Source of the DNA: Pseudomonadota bacterium | GTDB taxonomy: Bacteria; Pseudomonadota; Gammaproteobacteria; Steroidobacterales; Woeseiaceae | Direction of reading: 5' to 3' | Length of the DNA stretch: 62,342 bases | Assembly: GCA_022572185.1 (NCBI GenBank) | Contig: JACZWL010000015.1 | Span: 1 to 62,342, forward strand | Shown: in pieces, positions 20,099 through 29,731 of the stretch | Layout: the number at the start of each line of letters is the position of its first letter | Numbering within the stretch: the first letter of the stretch is position 1 | Made by a program: the position numbers and the translations under genes | The notes under the pieces: model-generated | The model's input: the letters and a program-made list of their open reading frames with translations, nothing else | The model's database searches: none | What the model was told of the DNA's origin: nothing

Positions 20099-20172
20099 GG
20101 CGGTTTGGCCGAGATCACGCATGGCGCCCCGGGCACAGGGTCTTAAACGTATGCAGAGAATTTGAACAGCAG

Positions 20173-20970
20173 ATGAACACAGGATCCAGATCAGCCAGTG
20201 TCTTGTCGCGGATAGTCCAGGCACGCTCCGTTCTGGCATTGCTTGTCGTTGTCGGCTTGCTTGCCGGCTGTGCCGGCGACCCGGAAGAATACGACGCGGT
20301 GCAGGATATTCGGGAGGCCTATGAGACCGCCGAAGCTGCGATGATGGGTCAGAATTACCGCAAGGCGATCGGCATTTTCGAGGCGCTGCAGGCGCGCTTT
20401 CCGTTTAGCGATTTCGCCAAGCAGATTCAGCTCCAGCTGATGTATTGCTATTACAAGGTCGGACGGCAGGACGAAGCGATCAGCGCAGCCGACCAGTTCA
20501 TTCGGGAAAACCCCACCCATACCAGAGTGGATTACGCGCTTTACATCAAAGGGCTTGCCTATTTTGAAAAGGGGCCCGGCTTTCTCGAACGCTGGTTCAG
20601 GAGAGACGTGGGAGGCCGGCCGCCTCGTGACGGGGAGCTGGCATTTTCATTATTAAGTCGTCTCGTCGAACGCTACCCCGCCAGCCCTTATGCTGAAGAT
20701 GCGCACCAGCGCATGATTTATCTGAAGAACCGCCTGGCGTCATACGAAAACAGGGTTGCTCGTTTCTATCTCGAGCGTGACGCTTATGTAGCGGCACTCA
20801 ATCGCGCCAAGGGCGCCATCGAGAAATACAACGGCGCCGACAGCGGCAGAGAGTCTCTGGAGATAATGATCGAAGCTTATGAAGGCCTCGGCATGATGGA
20901 ACTTGCCGCAGACACCAGGCGCGTGCTGCAGTCAAACTTCCCAAACGATAGCCAGGCGTCTGTGCAGTAG
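20173..20970 (+). CDS. bamD: Outer membrane assembly lipoprotein BamD
   Basis: The 265-residue protein from ATG 20173 (MNTGSRSASVLSRIVQARSV) has a lipoprotein signal with lipobox LLAGC, Cys at residue 33. Tetratricopeptide-type repeats follow: YETAEAAMMGQNYRKAIGIFEALQ, YKVGRQDEAISAADQFI and later DAYVAALNRAKGAIEKY. BamD is the essential partner of BamA that inserts beta-barrel proteins into the outer membrane. It is divergent from rluD as in E. coli. It ends 115 nt from nadE, which is convergent. Confidence 0.95.
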   Translation: MNTGSRSASVLSRIVQARSVLALLVVVGLLAGCAGDPEEYDAVQDIREAYETAEAAMMGQNYRKAIGIFEALQARFPFSDFAKQIQLQLMYCYYKVGRQDEAISAADQFIRENPTHTRVDYALYIKGLAYFEKGPGFLERWFRRDVGGRPPRDGELAFSLLSRLVERYPASPYAEDAHQRMIYLKNRLASYENRVARFYLERDAYVAALNRAKGAIEKYNGADSGRESLEIMIEAYEGLGMMELAADTRRVLQSNFPNDSQASVQ

Positions 20971-21085
20971 AAAGTATGCCTACTCGGCGCTGGCATCCTG
21001 CTTCGCTCTACCTCCTGCATCCCTGCAGTCGTGCGAAAGCGCAAGGAACTGGTGCAATATGCGGGCCTGTTGCAGCCCGGACCGT

Positions 21086-22717
21086 CTATTCGGGGAATTG
21101 GTAACCGGAAGTTATCGGATATCGCCAATCGCGGCCGAAGGCGCGGCCGCTGATGCGAATGCCTGGCGGCGCCTGACGGCGTTTGTATTCGCTGCGTTTG
21201 ACGAGCTCCAGGACGCGCACGACGACATCCCGGTCAAAGCCGCGCTCCGTGATTTCAGCGACCGACAGGTCTTTTTCAATGAAGGCCTCCAGAATCGGAT
21301 CGAGAACATCGTACTCGGGCAATGAATCACTATCCTTCTGGTTTGCTTTCAACTCCGCCGATGGCGGCCTTGTGATGACTCGTTCCGGAATGACCTGACT
21401 GACCGTATTGCGGTACCTCGCGAGACGATACACGAGAGACTTGCTGCAATCTTTGATCGGCGCGAAACCACCGGCCATGTCGCCGTACAGGGTCGCGTAA
21501 CCGACCGCCATTTCGCTCTTGTTACCCGTCGTCAGTAACATCAGGCCGGTCTTGTTCGATATTGCCATCAGCAACATGCCCCGGCACCGGGCCTGAATAT
21601 TTTCCTCGGTCGCATCTTCCTTGCCACTTTCGAAGGCTTTTGCAAGCTGCTTTACCGTCGCCTCATACATCGGTTCAATCGGAATGACACTGTATTTCAC
21701 ACCGAGTCCGGCAGCCTGAGCCGCCGCATCCTCCTGGCTCATCGTCGATGTATAACGAAAGGGCATCATGACTGAACTTACACGCTCCGCACCGATGGCA
21801 TCGCATGCGATCACCAGGATCAACGCCGAATCGACGCCTCCGGACAGGCCGAGGATGACGCCCGGGAAACCGTTTTTTTCGACGTAATCCCGAGTGCCGG
21901 TTACAAGCGCTTCATATACGCTCTGTTCCGCAGACAGTTGAGGTTCAACGTCGCCCGGTTCAGGAACTACACCCGACGCGGTTGCGTTCATCAGGATTCG
22001 ATGCAGCCCTTCCTTGAATGGCTTTGCTCGAAACGCGATCTCGCCGTCAGCATCCATGACAAAAGATCCGCCGTCAAAGACGAGTTCGTCCTGCCCGCCA
22101 ACCATATTCAAATACACGACCGGTAGCCTGGTCTCCTGCACTCGCTGACGTACCACATGTTCACGTTTCGACTGGGTCTCCAGTTCGTAGGGTGAGCCAT
22201 TGATGGCGATGATAAATTCTGCACCGGCCGCCTTGGCAGCGGCGGCGGGACCCGGCTGCCAGACATCCTCACAAATATTGAGGCCGATACGAACACCATT
22301 CAGCGAAAAAACAGCGGCTTCCTTGCCGGCCGTAAAGTATCGCTCTTCGTCGAATACCCGGTAATTTGGCAGCAGTTGCTTCCTGTAGCGCGCGAGTATG
22401 TCGCCGTCCTGGAAGACCGCGCAGGCATTATAGATCTTGTCGTTTGAATATTCCGGGAAGCCTACGAGAATTGCGATTCCCCTGACTGAGCTGCGAATTT
22501 CGTCGAGTGCCTCATCGACACGGCGTAGCAGGCCGGCATGGAACAACAGATCCTCCGGCGGATAGCCACAGATGGCGAGCTCCGGAAAGACGACGAGATC
22601 GGCCTGCAACTCATCGCGTGCCCGCGTTGCATAGCCCAGGAATTTTTCGGTGTTACCCGTGACGTCGCCGACGAACAGATTGAGCTGGGCCAATGCGATG
22701 CTGACGGATTTGTTCAT
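21086..22717 (-). CDS. nadE: Glutamine-dependent NAD+ synthase
   Basis: The 543-residue enzyme from ATG 22717 ([20 protein letters not shown]) fuses an N-terminal nitrilase-type glutaminase to a C-terminal NAD synthase. The glutaminase triad is visible: Glu46 (FPELA), Lys113 (RYRKQLLPN) and Cys149 (NICEDVW). The synthase has the ATP-binding [13 protein letters not shown] and the typical [21 protein letters not shown]. It amidates deamido-NAD to NAD with ammonia from glutamine. An in-frame TTG at 22732 is a less likely start. Together with PncC this window carries two NAD-cycle steps. Confidence 0.96.
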   Translation of the reverse strand: MNKSVSIALAQLNLFVGDVTGNTEKFLGYATRARDELQADLVVFPELAICGYPPEDLLFHAGLLRRVDEALDEIRSSVRGIAILVGFPEYSNDKIYNACAVFQDGDILARYRKQLLPNYRVFDEERYFTAGKEAAVFSLNGVRIGLNICEDVWQPGPAAAAKAAGAEFIIAINGSPYELETQSKREHVVRQRVQETRLPVVYLNMVGGQDELVFDGGSFVMDADGEIAFRAKPFKEGLHRILMNATASGVVPEPGDVEPQLSAEQSVYEALVTGTRDYVEKNGFPGVILGLSGGVDSALILVIACDAIGAERVSSVMMPFRYTSTMSQEDAAAQAAGLGVKYSVIPIEPMYEATVKQLAKAFESGKEDATEENIQARCRGMLLMAISNKTGLMLLTTGNKSEMAVGYATLYGDMAGGFAPIKDCSKSLVYRLARYRNTVSQVIPERVITRPPSAELKANQKDSDSLPEYDVLDPILEAFIEKDLSVAEITERGFDRDVVVRVLELVKRSEYKRRQAPPGIRISGRAFGRDWRYPITSGYQFPE

Positions 22718-22771
22718 TGTGTTATCAGGCAATGTGAGCAGGTATGAGCAGCCACGGGCTGCACATGTCCG

Positions 22772-23644
22772 TCAGTTGCCAAGTAATTCCATCATTGTAC
22801 TGCCAAGCTCGGCCGGCGACCGGACTGTGGTGGCGCCTGCTGCATCGAGTGCCTTGAACTTGTCCTCGGCCGACCCCTTGCCGCCCGCAATGATTGCGCC
22901 TGCATGTCCCATCCGTTTGCCCGGCGGCGCCGTCACGCCGGCAATATACGCGACAACGGGCTTGCTGAATTCCGATTTTATGTATTCGGCGGCCGCTTCC
23001 TCATCCGTACCACCGATCTCACCCACCATGATCACGCCTTCTGTCTCGGGATCTGCCTGAAAAAGTGCCAGGCAGTCGATAAAATCCATGCCGCGAACGG
23101 GATCGCCCCCGATGCCAATGCAGGTACTTTGGCCCAGACCATTCTGAGACGTCTGATAGACCGCTTCATATGTCAACGTGCCGGATCGGGAAACGACACC
23201 GACCTTGCCCTTCTTATGAATGAAACCAGGCATTATGCCGATCTTGCATTCCTCCGGCGTAATGATGCCCGGACAGTTGGGACCGATAAGACAGCTTTCG
23301 CTCCCCTTCAGAGCCGCTTTCACCAGCACCATGTCGAGGACCGGAATGCCCTCGGTAATACAGACAATCAACTTCAGGCCGGCTTCGGCAGCCTCGATGA
23401 TCGCGCTCTTGGCAAACGGAGCAGGCACGTAGATCATGCTGACCTCGGCGCCAGTGTCGGCAACTGCTTCCTTCATTGTATTGAATACCGGCACGCCGAG
23501 ATGCTCCTGCCCGCCGCGCCCCGGTGTAACACCGGCGACAACCCTGGTCCCGTACTCGATGCATTGTTCAGTGTGAAACGAACCCTGATTGCCCGTGATG
23601 CCTTGACAGATAACCCGGGTTTCTTTATCGACGAGTACGCTCAT
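22772..23644 (-). CDS. sucD: Succinate-CoA ligase alpha subunit
   Basis: The 290-residue subunit from ATG 23644 starts [20 protein letters not shown], the CoA-binding Rossmann part. The active-site His region reads [22 protein letters not shown] (within it GHAGAI), and the Cys region [13 protein letters not shown] is intact. With SucC it makes succinate, CoA and nucleoside triphosphate in the citric acid cycle. It begins 13 nt after sucC. Upstream in-frame codons are not conserved. Confidence 0.97.
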   Translation of the reverse strand: MSVLVDKETRVICQGITGNQGSFHTEQCIEYGTRVVAGVTPGRGGQEHLGVPVFNTMKEAVADTGAEVSMIYVPAPFAKSAIIEAAEAGLKLIVCITEGIPVLDMVLVKAALKGSESCLIGPNCPGIITPEECKIGIMPGFIHKKGKVGVVSRSGTLTYEAVYQTSQNGLGQSTCIGIGGDPVRGMDFIDCLALFQADPETEGVIMVGEIGGTDEEAAAEYIKSEFSKPVVAYIAGVTAPPGKRMGHAGAIIAGGKGSAEDKFKALDAAGATTVRSPAELGSTMMELLGN

Positions 23645-23657
23645 TCTGTTAACATTC

Positions 23658-24818
23658 TCACGCAGTTGCAGCGACAACTTTCTGCGCCGCATCTGTAAGA
23701 TCATCAGCGCCAATGATGTCCAGGCCGCTGGATGCCAACATCTGGCGTCCTCTTATGACGTTCGTGCCCTCGAGGCGGACCACGACGGGAACGCTGACAC
23801 CAACGTCTCTGACCGCGATGATGATTCCTTCGGCAATCAGGTCGCAGCGTACGATGCCACCAAAAATATTGACGAGGATTGCCGCAACTTTGTCATTGGA
23901 GAGTATGAGTTTGAATGCCTCGGCAACCCGCTCGCTGGTGGCGCCACCTCCGACATCAAGAAAGTTCGCTGGTTCACCGCCGTGAAGCTTGATGAGGTCC
24001 ATCGTCGCCATCGCGAGCCCGGCGCCGTTAACCATGCAGGCGATATCCCCGTCCAGTGACACATAATTGAGATCGTGTTCAGCCGCCTCGCGCTCGTGTT
24101 TGTCTTCCTGAGATATATCGCGAAGCCTGGCGAGGCGCTCCTGCCTGAACAATGCGTTTTCCTCGATGTTGATTTTGGCGTCCAGCGCAATGACATCGCC
24201 GCTCTTGGTAACTATTAGTGGATTGACTTCAATCAGACTCGCATCGCATTCGACAAAAAGCTTGTACAGGCGAACAATCAGATTCGCGAACTGTTCGCTT
24301 TGATTATCTTTGAGACCGAGACCGGCAGATAACTCTGCAAGCTGGGAATCCTGAACACCGGCATCCGGATCGATGGCGACCGTGAAGATTTGTTCGGGCG
24401 TATCGGCCGCCACTTGCTCGATGTCCATCCCGCCGGCCGCAGAAGCAATGAAGGACACCTGGCTCAGTTCGCGATCTACCAGCATGCTGAGATAAAGCTC
24501 CCGGGCAATGTCCGAACCTTCCTCGACATAGACGACGTTCACCGGCAGGCCTTCCGGGCCCGACTGCTGCGTGACGAGTTGCCGGCCGAGCATTTCGCCG
24601 GCGTACTGCCCGACCTCTTCGATCGACCGGGACAGCTTCACGCCGCCCGCTTTGCCCCGCCCCCCGGCATGCACCTGGGCTTTGACGACCCAAAGATCGC
24701 CTCCGAGTTTCCTGGCCGCGTCCTCCGCTTCTTGCGCTGACCTCGCCGGATATCCCTTCGGTACCGGAATACCATATTCGGCAAACAATTCCTTCGATTG
24801 GTATTCGTGGAGATTCAT
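23658..24818 (-). CDS. sucC: Succinate-CoA ligase beta subunit
   Basis: The 386-residue subunit starts [20 protein letters not shown] and has the ATP-grasp domain with [17 protein letters not shown], the acidic metal site LIEVNPLIV and the C-terminal domain [17 protein letters not shown]. It binds nucleotide and Mg2+. Unlike in E. coli, the sucAB-lpd genes are not next to it. Upstream lies a 322-nt repeat-bearing region shared with divergent pilS. Confidence 0.97.
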   Translation of the reverse strand: MNLHEYQSKELFAEYGIPVPKGYPARSAQEAEDAARKLGGDLWVVKAQVHAGGRGKAGGVKLSRSIEEVGQYAGEMLGRQLVTQQSGPEGLPVNVVYVEEGSDIARELYLSMLVDRELSQVSFIASAAGGMDIEQVAADTPEQIFTVAIDPDAGVQDSQLAELSAGLGLKDNQSEQFANLIVRLYKLFVECDASLIEVNPLIVTKSGDVIALDAKINIEENALFRQERLARLRDISQEDKHEREAAEHDLNYVSLDGDIACMVNGAGLAMATMDLIKLHGGEPANFLDVGGGATSERVAEAFKLILSNDKVAAILVNIFGGIVRCDLIAEGIIIAVRDVGVSVPVVVRLEGTNVIRGRQMLASSGLDIIGADDLTDAAQKVVAATA

Positions 24819-25140
24819 TGTTCTGGTTTGTCTTCCTTCCGGGCCGCTGATCTGTGCCTGTATGCCGGGCGGCGAACCGGCGGAAAATCCGGCGTATTTT
24901 GTAGCAAAGCGCTCACAGACGCAAAAGGCATTATCAAAGGGGACGAACCCTGTCTTTTGGCGCCGCTCCGGGAGAACCGTAATCGATTCGGAAATTTAAG
25001 GGGTCAGGACTTGGGGTCGAACCGCTAAGTGACCTTAGCGGTTCGACCCCATTTCTATTTTTGAACCGGGTCCATCGCTATTTTCCCAACGATTCCACTA
25101 CAATCGGCACGTTCACCGAGACGAGCGCTCATTAATCCTC
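24819..25140. other. Divergent sucC/pilS intergenic region with palindromes
   Basis: No gene is seen. Towards sucC the minus strand reads TTGCGT, 17 nt, then CAAAAT, a weak possible promoter. The middle has AAGGGGACGAACCCT (24937-24951) and GGGGTCAGG (25000-25008), followed by a long perfect hairpin listed separately. Its pattern is that of repeat insertions into a promoter region. Confidence 0.5.
25013..25050. repeat. 17-bp perfect hairpin upstream of pilS
   Basis: GGGGTCGAACCGCTAAG pairs with CTTAGCGGTTCGACCCC across a TGAC loop. On the plus strand ATTTCTATTTTTG follows, so it could act as a terminator, but no plus-strand gene precedes it. It ends 90 nt before the pilS start. It fits the GGGGTC-type palindromic repeats seen in many gammaproteobacteria. 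Confidence 0.85.
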
Positions 25141-26814
25141 ATGGAACAAGAAGTTACGGCAAAGAAGGGAACAGCTGCGTGGGTAAGCCGTGAGCTGCGT
25201 CCTGCCGAAGAACCGGACCTGACCTGGCGGATTCTCGGCACCCTGAACGTTTCTCGCCTGCTGGTCGCCGTCATGCTGCTCGGCGTATTTTTTGCCGGCG
25301 GTGACCCGCGACTTTTCGGTGACCGGTACCCGGCACTTTTCTCTGCGACGGCAGCCGGTTATCTCGTTTTTTCCGTAGTTTCAGGACTGGCGATACGGCA
25401 GCGGTGGGTCTCAGCAGGACTGCAGGCATTGGCGCAGATAACGGTCGATATTGTCGCGATCGTGGTCCTGATGCATGCAAGCGGCGGCATCACCAGCGGC
25501 CTCGGCGGGCTGCTGGTCGTCTTTCTCGGTGCCGGCAGCCTGGTATTGCCGCTGCAGGCGCCGGTGATATTCGCGGCACTCGCGGCACTGGCAGTGCTCG
25601 GCGAGCAGTTTTTCTCACAGCTGGCCGGCGTCAGCGATACAGGGAACTTCCCGGCCGCCGGTATTCTCGGGGCGATCATTTTCGCCATAGCCACGGCGGT
25701 ACGCCCGCTCGCCCGGCGGATCCAGATGAGTGAGGCACTCGCCCGGCAGCGCGGCGTCGATCTCGCCAACCTTTCCGAACTGAACGAGTACATCGTCCAG
25801 CATCTTCGTGAGAGCATTGTCGTCGTCGATGCCGACAACGCCATCCGTCTGATCAACGGGTCGGCGGCCCAGCTCCTCGGTGCGCCGGAGCACTGTCACG
25901 GTATGCCTCTGCACAAAGCATCCGAGGACCTCGCGGAGTACGTCACCGGCTGGCGAAGTGATCATTCCCGCAAGTCACATACCGAATTCACGATGATCGC
26001 GGCCGATGACAGCGCAAGGCTTACTGCCCATATCGCACCGCTCGATAAAAGCGACGAACGGTCGGGACCGATCCTGATTTTCCTGGAAGACTCCAGCATC
26101 ATGAATGCGCGGGTCCAGCAGTCAAAGCTTGCCTCGCTGGGCCGGTTGAGCGCGAGCATCGCGCACGAAATCCGCAATCCGGTCGGGGCAATGAGCCACG
26201 CCGGACAGCTGCTGGCCGAGTCCGACAGGCTGACAGATGACGAAAAGCGACTGACAGAGATAATCCAGACGCACGCCGAGCATGTCAGTCATATCATAGA
26301 TAATGTGTTGCAGCTGTCCCGGCGGGAATCGAGCCACCCGGAGCGATTCCAGCTCGAGTCCTGGCTGGACGATTTCGCTCAGGAATTTACGCGAACGCTG
26401 GAACTTCAGGCTGGTGAGGTCGCCGTCGCCAAAGTCGCAGAGAACCTCGAGGTGAGGATGGACCCGAGTCACCTGCGCCAGGTGCTCTGGAATCTTTGCG
26501 ATAACGCCGTCAAATACGCCGGTGAAACAGGTGGCGTTCTGGTCGAATTGCAGGCCGGGCGCATGCAGCGTACCGGCCGGCCCTATCTCGAAGTTCTTGA
26601 CCAGGGTCACGGTGTTGACCCCACAAATGTCGATAAAATCTTCGAACCGTTTTATACCGACCGAAGTGGCGGTACCGGGCTCGGCCTCTACATATCGCGG
26701 GAATTGTGCGAACTTAATCGGGCAACGCTTGTGTACGAAGGCAGAGCACAGGGCGGCAGTATATTCAGGATAGTTTTTGCCGATCCCAGTCGTTGGGAAT
26801 CGCTGGATAGTTGA
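25141..26814 (+). CDS. pilS: Type IV pilus sensor kinase PilS
   Basis: The 557-residue membrane histidine kinase has about six membrane segments in residues 35-190, a PAS-like domain (VVVDADNAIRLINGSAAQLLG), the dimerisation and phosphoacceptor box ASIAHEIRNPVGA with His342, and a HATPase with LWNLCDNAVKYAGE, DQGHGVDP and GGTGLGLYISREL. In Pseudomonas PilS senses PilA in the membrane and controls pilin transcription through PilR. Its stop overlaps the pilR start (TGATG), so the pair is coupled. Confidence 0.95.
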   Translation: MEQEVTAKKGTAAWVSRELRPAEEPDLTWRILGTLNVSRLLVAVMLLGVFFAGGDPRLFGDRYPALFSATAAGYLVFSVVSGLAIRQRWVSAGLQALAQITVDIVAIVVLMHASGGITSGLGGLLVVFLGAGSLVLPLQAPVIFAALAALAVLGEQFFSQLAGVSDTGNFPAAGILGAIIFAIATAVRPLARRIQMSEALARQRGVDLANLSELNEYIVQHLRESIVVVDADNAIRLINGSAAQLLGAPEHCHGMPLHKASEDLAEYVTGWRSDHSRKSHTEFTMIAADDSARLTAHIAPLDKSDERSGPILIFLEDSSIMNARVQQSKLASLGRLSASIAHEIRNPVGAMSHAGQLLAESDRLTDDEKRLTEIIQTHAEHVSHIIDNVLQLSRRESSHPERFQLESWLDDFAQEFTRTLELQAGEVAVAKVAENLEVRMDPSHLRQVLWNLCDNAVKYAGETGGVLVELQAGRMQRTGRPYLEVLDQGHGVDPTNVDKIFEPFYTDRSGGTGLGLYISRELCELNRATLVYEGRAQGGSIFRIVFADPSRWESLDS

Positions 26815-28127
26815 TGACCAGACCTCTAGCACTCGTAATTGATGATGAGCCGGACATTTGTGAGCTCCTGAATCTCACTCTGGACCGTATGGACATCGAT
26901 ACGGAGACGGCCACCGATGTCAGGACGGCCAAGGAGAAGTTCGCAAACCACAAGTTTGATCTCTGCCTGACGGATATGCGCCTGCCGGACGGCGACGGCC
27001 TCGAACTCGTCGAATGGATGCAGGCCAACGCGAGCGGCGTGCCCGTTGCCGTCATTACGGCACACGGCAACATCGAGACGGCCGTGCAGGCCCTGAAGCT
27101 CGGCGCCTTCGATTTCATTTCGAAGCCGCTGGACCTGCAGAATCTCAGGAACATCGTCCGCAGCGCACTGAAGCTCGGGGCACCGGACTCGGATAGCGAA
27201 TCGCGCCTCTTGGGCGATTCCCCGGCGATGCAGCAGTTGCGCGAGATGGTGGGTAAAGTGGCACGCAGCCAGGCTCCCATCCACATCTCAGGAGAATCCG
27301 GCACCGGCAAGGAGCTCGTGGCCCGGCTTATTCACGACAGCGGCCCCCGGAAAGACGGGCTGTTCGTCCCCGTCAACTGCGGCGCCATTCCGACCGAGCT
27401 GATGGAAAGTGAGTTTTTCGGCCACCGCAAAGGTTCTTTCACCGGGGCGGTCAGAGACAAAGTCGGCCTGATTGAAACCGCCAACAGCGGCACCCTGTTC
27501 CTCGATGAAATTGCCGATTTGCCGCTCGCTATGCAGGTCAAACTGCTACGGGTCATTCAGGAGAAGAGCGTCCGGCCTGTCGGTTCATCGAAGGAGCAGC
27601 CCGTCGATGCCCGGATTCTCTCGGCGACACACAGAAACCTTGCCGATATGGTAGCCAACGGCGACTTTCGTGAGGATCTCTACTACCGCATCAACGTCAT
27701 CGAGCTGCATGTGCCGGCCCTGAGGGAGCGGGGCGCCGATATCCTGGCACTCGCTTGCCACATTCTCGAGCGACTGGGATCGGCCGATGCAAGGCTGGAG
27801 GAGAGCGCGAAATCCGCCCTCATGCAGTATCCATTCCCGGGTAATGTCCGCGAGCTCGAAAACATGCTGGAGCGAGCCGTCACGCTCTGCCCGACCGGAA
27901 CCATCACGGCATCTGATCTGCACCTGCGGCGCATGAAATCGGAGGATGCCGCAGAACCGCCGCTGGCGACCGGCACAGATCTTGGCGACCACATCGAGGA
28001 CGTGCAGCGCCAGGCGATTGTCGATGCCCTTGAGAAGACCCGCTATAACAAGACGGCAGCGGCAAAGCTTCTTGGCCTGTCTTTCAGGCAACTCCGCTAT
28101 CGGATCAAAAAGCTGGGCATTGACTGA
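26814..28127 (+). CDS. pilR: Sigma-54 response regulator PilR
   Basis: The 437-residue regulator from ATG 26814 has a receiver domain with acidic residues in VIDDEPD and the phosphoacceptor Asp54 in CLTDMRLPDGDG. A sigma-54 AAA+ domain follows, with Walker A GESGTGKE, the sigma-contact loop GSFTGA and the Walker B LFLDEIADLP. A Fis-type helix-turn-helix at the end reads YNKTAAAKLLGLSFRQLRYR. It should activate the sigma-54 promoter found at 28297-28312 before pilA. Confidence 0.96.
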   Translation: MTRPLALVIDDEPDICELLNLTLDRMDIDTETATDVRTAKEKFANHKFDLCLTDMRLPDGDGLELVEWMQANASGVPVAVITAHGNIETAVQALKLGAFDFISKPLDLQNLRNIVRSALKLGAPDSDSESRLLGDSPAMQQLREMVGKVARSQAPIHISGESGTGKELVARLIHDSGPRKDGLFVPVNCGAIPTELMESEFFGHRKGSFTGAVRDKVGLIETANSGTLFLDEIADLPLAMQVKLLRVIQEKSVRPVGSSKEQPVDARILSATHRNLADMVANGDFREDLYYRINVIELHVPALRERGADILALACHILERLGSADARLEESAKSALMQYPFPGNVRELENMLERAVTLCPTGTITASDLHLRRMKSEDAAEPPLATGTDLGDHIEDVQRQAIVDALEKTRYNKTAAAKLLGLSFRQLRYRIKKLGID

Positions 28128-28296
28128 ATTCGGCTGGCACCGTCTGAGTTCGGCGACTGAACTGACAATTTCCGTCACCTTGCGACAAAGATTGCCATGA
28201 ATTGCCCCTGATCCGCAGGCGCCGGACCTCTCAACTTTGTCAGACCAGGACCATAGTTCTTTAGTTACCAACAACTTACATCGTGAACCTCATTTT

Positions 28297-28312
28297 TGGC
28301 ACGGGGTTTGCT
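28297..28312 (+). promoter_or_regulatory. Sigma-54 promoter of pilA
   Basis: TTGGCACGGGGTTTGC matches the -24/-12 consensus TGGCACG-N4-TTGC, with GG at 28298-28299 and GC at 28310-28311, exactly 10 nt apart. It lies about 70 nt before the pilA start and right after pilR, a sigma-54 activator. Confidence 0.93.
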
Positions 28313-28383
28313 TCATAGAAGGTACAGGCAAAAACGCCGTCAACGAAACAAGCGACACTCTCGTCTTTCAAGGAGACATGGAA

Positions 28384-28833
28384 ATGAAGAAGGTTCAACA
28401 AGGTTTTACGCTTATCGAACTGATGATCGTCGTCGCGATCATCGGCATTCTGGCGGCTATCGCCATCCCGGCTTACCAGGACTACACGGTCCGCGCACAG
28501 GTATCTGAAGGTCTGAACCTGGGCGGTGGTGCAAAAACCGCGGTAACAGAGTATTTCCAGGATCGTGGTTTATGGCCGGTCAATAACACCGAAGCTGGTC
28601 TTGACGCCGTTCCCACCAATATTAAAGGTAAATACGTCCTGTCGGTTGCGGTGTCGGCCGGCGGCGCTGTTCCCAGCATTGTCACCGTCACGTACGGTCT
28701 TTCTGCTCACGCCACTTTGCTTAAAGGCAAGACTCTGACGTTGACCCCGGCCAATGCCGGCGGCAGTGTAACCTGGGAGTGTAGGAGCGCCACCTTGCCT
28801 GACAAGCACCTGCCGTCCGCATGCCGACCGTGA
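28384..28833 (+). CDS. pilA: Type IV major pilin PilA
   Basis: The 149-residue prepilin from ATG 28384 (AAGGAG 8 nt upstream) starts MKKVQQG, cut by PilD before [20 protein letters not shown]. The +5 Glu needed for assembly is present. Residues 8-32 form the hydrophobic helix spine. Two C-terminal cysteines (WECRS and SACRP) should close the disulfide loop. An ATG at 28378 is in frame but too close to the ribosome site. It is expected to be the main, PilS/PilR-controlled pilin. Confidence 0.94.
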   Translation: MKKVQQGFTLIELMIVVAIIGILAAIAIPAYQDYTVRAQVSEGLNLGGGAKTAVTEYFQDRGLWPVNNTEAGLDAVPTNIKGKYVLSVAVSAGGAVPSIVTVTYGLSAHATLLKGKTLTLTPANAGGSVTWECRSATLPDKHLPSACRP

Positions 28834-28857
28834 TGATAATACTTTTTCTCAGGGCTT

Positions 28858-28873
28858 AGGCGTTCGAACGCCT
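28858..28873. repeat. 16-bp palindrome after pilA
   Basis: AGGCGTTCGAACGCCT is a perfect palindrome 24 nt past the pilA stop and just before the terminator. It might be a protein-binding site or a second stem protecting the mRNA 3' end. Confidence 0.5.
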
Positions 28874-28897
28874 GAGACAAAGAAAATAGAAAACCCA

Positions 28898-28925
28898 AAG
28901 CCCCGCTTATCCGGGGCTTTTTTTT
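28898..28925 (+). terminator. Rho-independent terminator after pilA
   Basis: AAAGCCCCG and CGGGGCTTT pair around CTTATC, followed by a run of eight or more T. It should make pilA a mostly single-gene transcript and separate it from the second pilin gene. Confidence 0.95.
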
Positions 28926-29061
28926 GCGAAACCTGCCAATCCCTCCGAACTGCTTCATTCTTTGCCGGATGACACCGGTGACGGCCAGGCTGGGCAAGCC
29001 CGCCAGGCTCACCTGCGGTAAGATGCCCGACCGGGGATCGCCAGGCAGGACCACCAGTACG

Positions 29062-29559
29062 ATGCATCACCGTAGCGAAGGGTTTACGCTGATCGAACTG
29101 ATCATCGTGATAGCGATCATCGGCATTCTTGCCTCCCTGGCAATTGCGGCCTATCAGACCTATACGGTAAGGGCCCAGGTCGCCGAAGCATTGATTTTTG
29201 CGGATGGTGCAAAGGTGCCGATCGTGGACGCATTCACGCAAAACGGCATACCACCGGTGGACCGGGCTGCAGCCGGCATGACGCCCGCCCCGACCGATAC
29301 GCAGGGCAACTACGTCAGCCAGATCGCAATATCGAATGGCCGCATCGACATGACCTTCGGTAATAATGTCCACCAGGACATTTTTGGCGACACCTTGTCG
29401 GTCACGCCCTATCAGACGGCCGGCGGCGACGTAGTCTGGCGCTGCGGCGCCGCATCAGTGCCGGCCGGGAGCTCGGAATTGAGCGGTGGCGGCGTTACGG
29501 CAGCCCATCTGGCACCGACCGTGGAGCTTCGTTACCTGCCCGGTCCGTGCCGTCCTTAG
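29062..29559 (+). CDS. Second type IV pilin
   Basis: The 165-residue prepilin from ATG 29062 has leader MHHRSEG before FTLIELIIVIAIIGILASLA, with the +5 Glu. The mature part resembles PilA at the start (YTVRAQVAEALIFADGAK) but is longer and diverges later; two cysteines (WRCGA, GPCRP) could form the C-terminal loop. It lies behind the pilA terminator and has no visible sigma-54 promoter, so it is probably expressed separately as a minor or alternative pilin. The ribosome site (AGGA) is weak. Confidence 0.88.
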   Translation: MHHRSEGFTLIELIIVIAIIGILASLAIAAYQTYTVRAQVAEALIFADGAKVPIVDAFTQNGIPPVDRAAAGMTPAPTDTQGNYVSQIAISNGRIDMTFGNNVHQDIFGDTLSVTPYQTAGGDVVWRCGAASVPAGSSELSGGGVTAAHLAPTVELRYLPGPCRP

Positions 29560-29731
29560 GCGGTCAGTGTGCCGTTCATGGCCCGAATTCAGCCAATGTG
29601 GCAGGTTTGACTTAATCAAATTTCGCAATTGTGAACGGCAGCACAAAATCCGGTTGATACGCGCACTTAGATCAGTGAGACTGTGAAGTCGGTTAAATCG
29701 CTCTTGGGCAAGAATCCGGGTTTCCAAAAGC

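Noticed and set aside
19645-20172. 441-residue BamD with a long N-terminus
   Set aside because: The added part reads antisense through rluD; the lipoprotein signal begins at 20173.
29560-29731. Sigma-54 promoter for pilB
   Set aside because: GTGGCAGGTTTGACTT resembles the pattern, but the GG-to-GC spacing is wrong.
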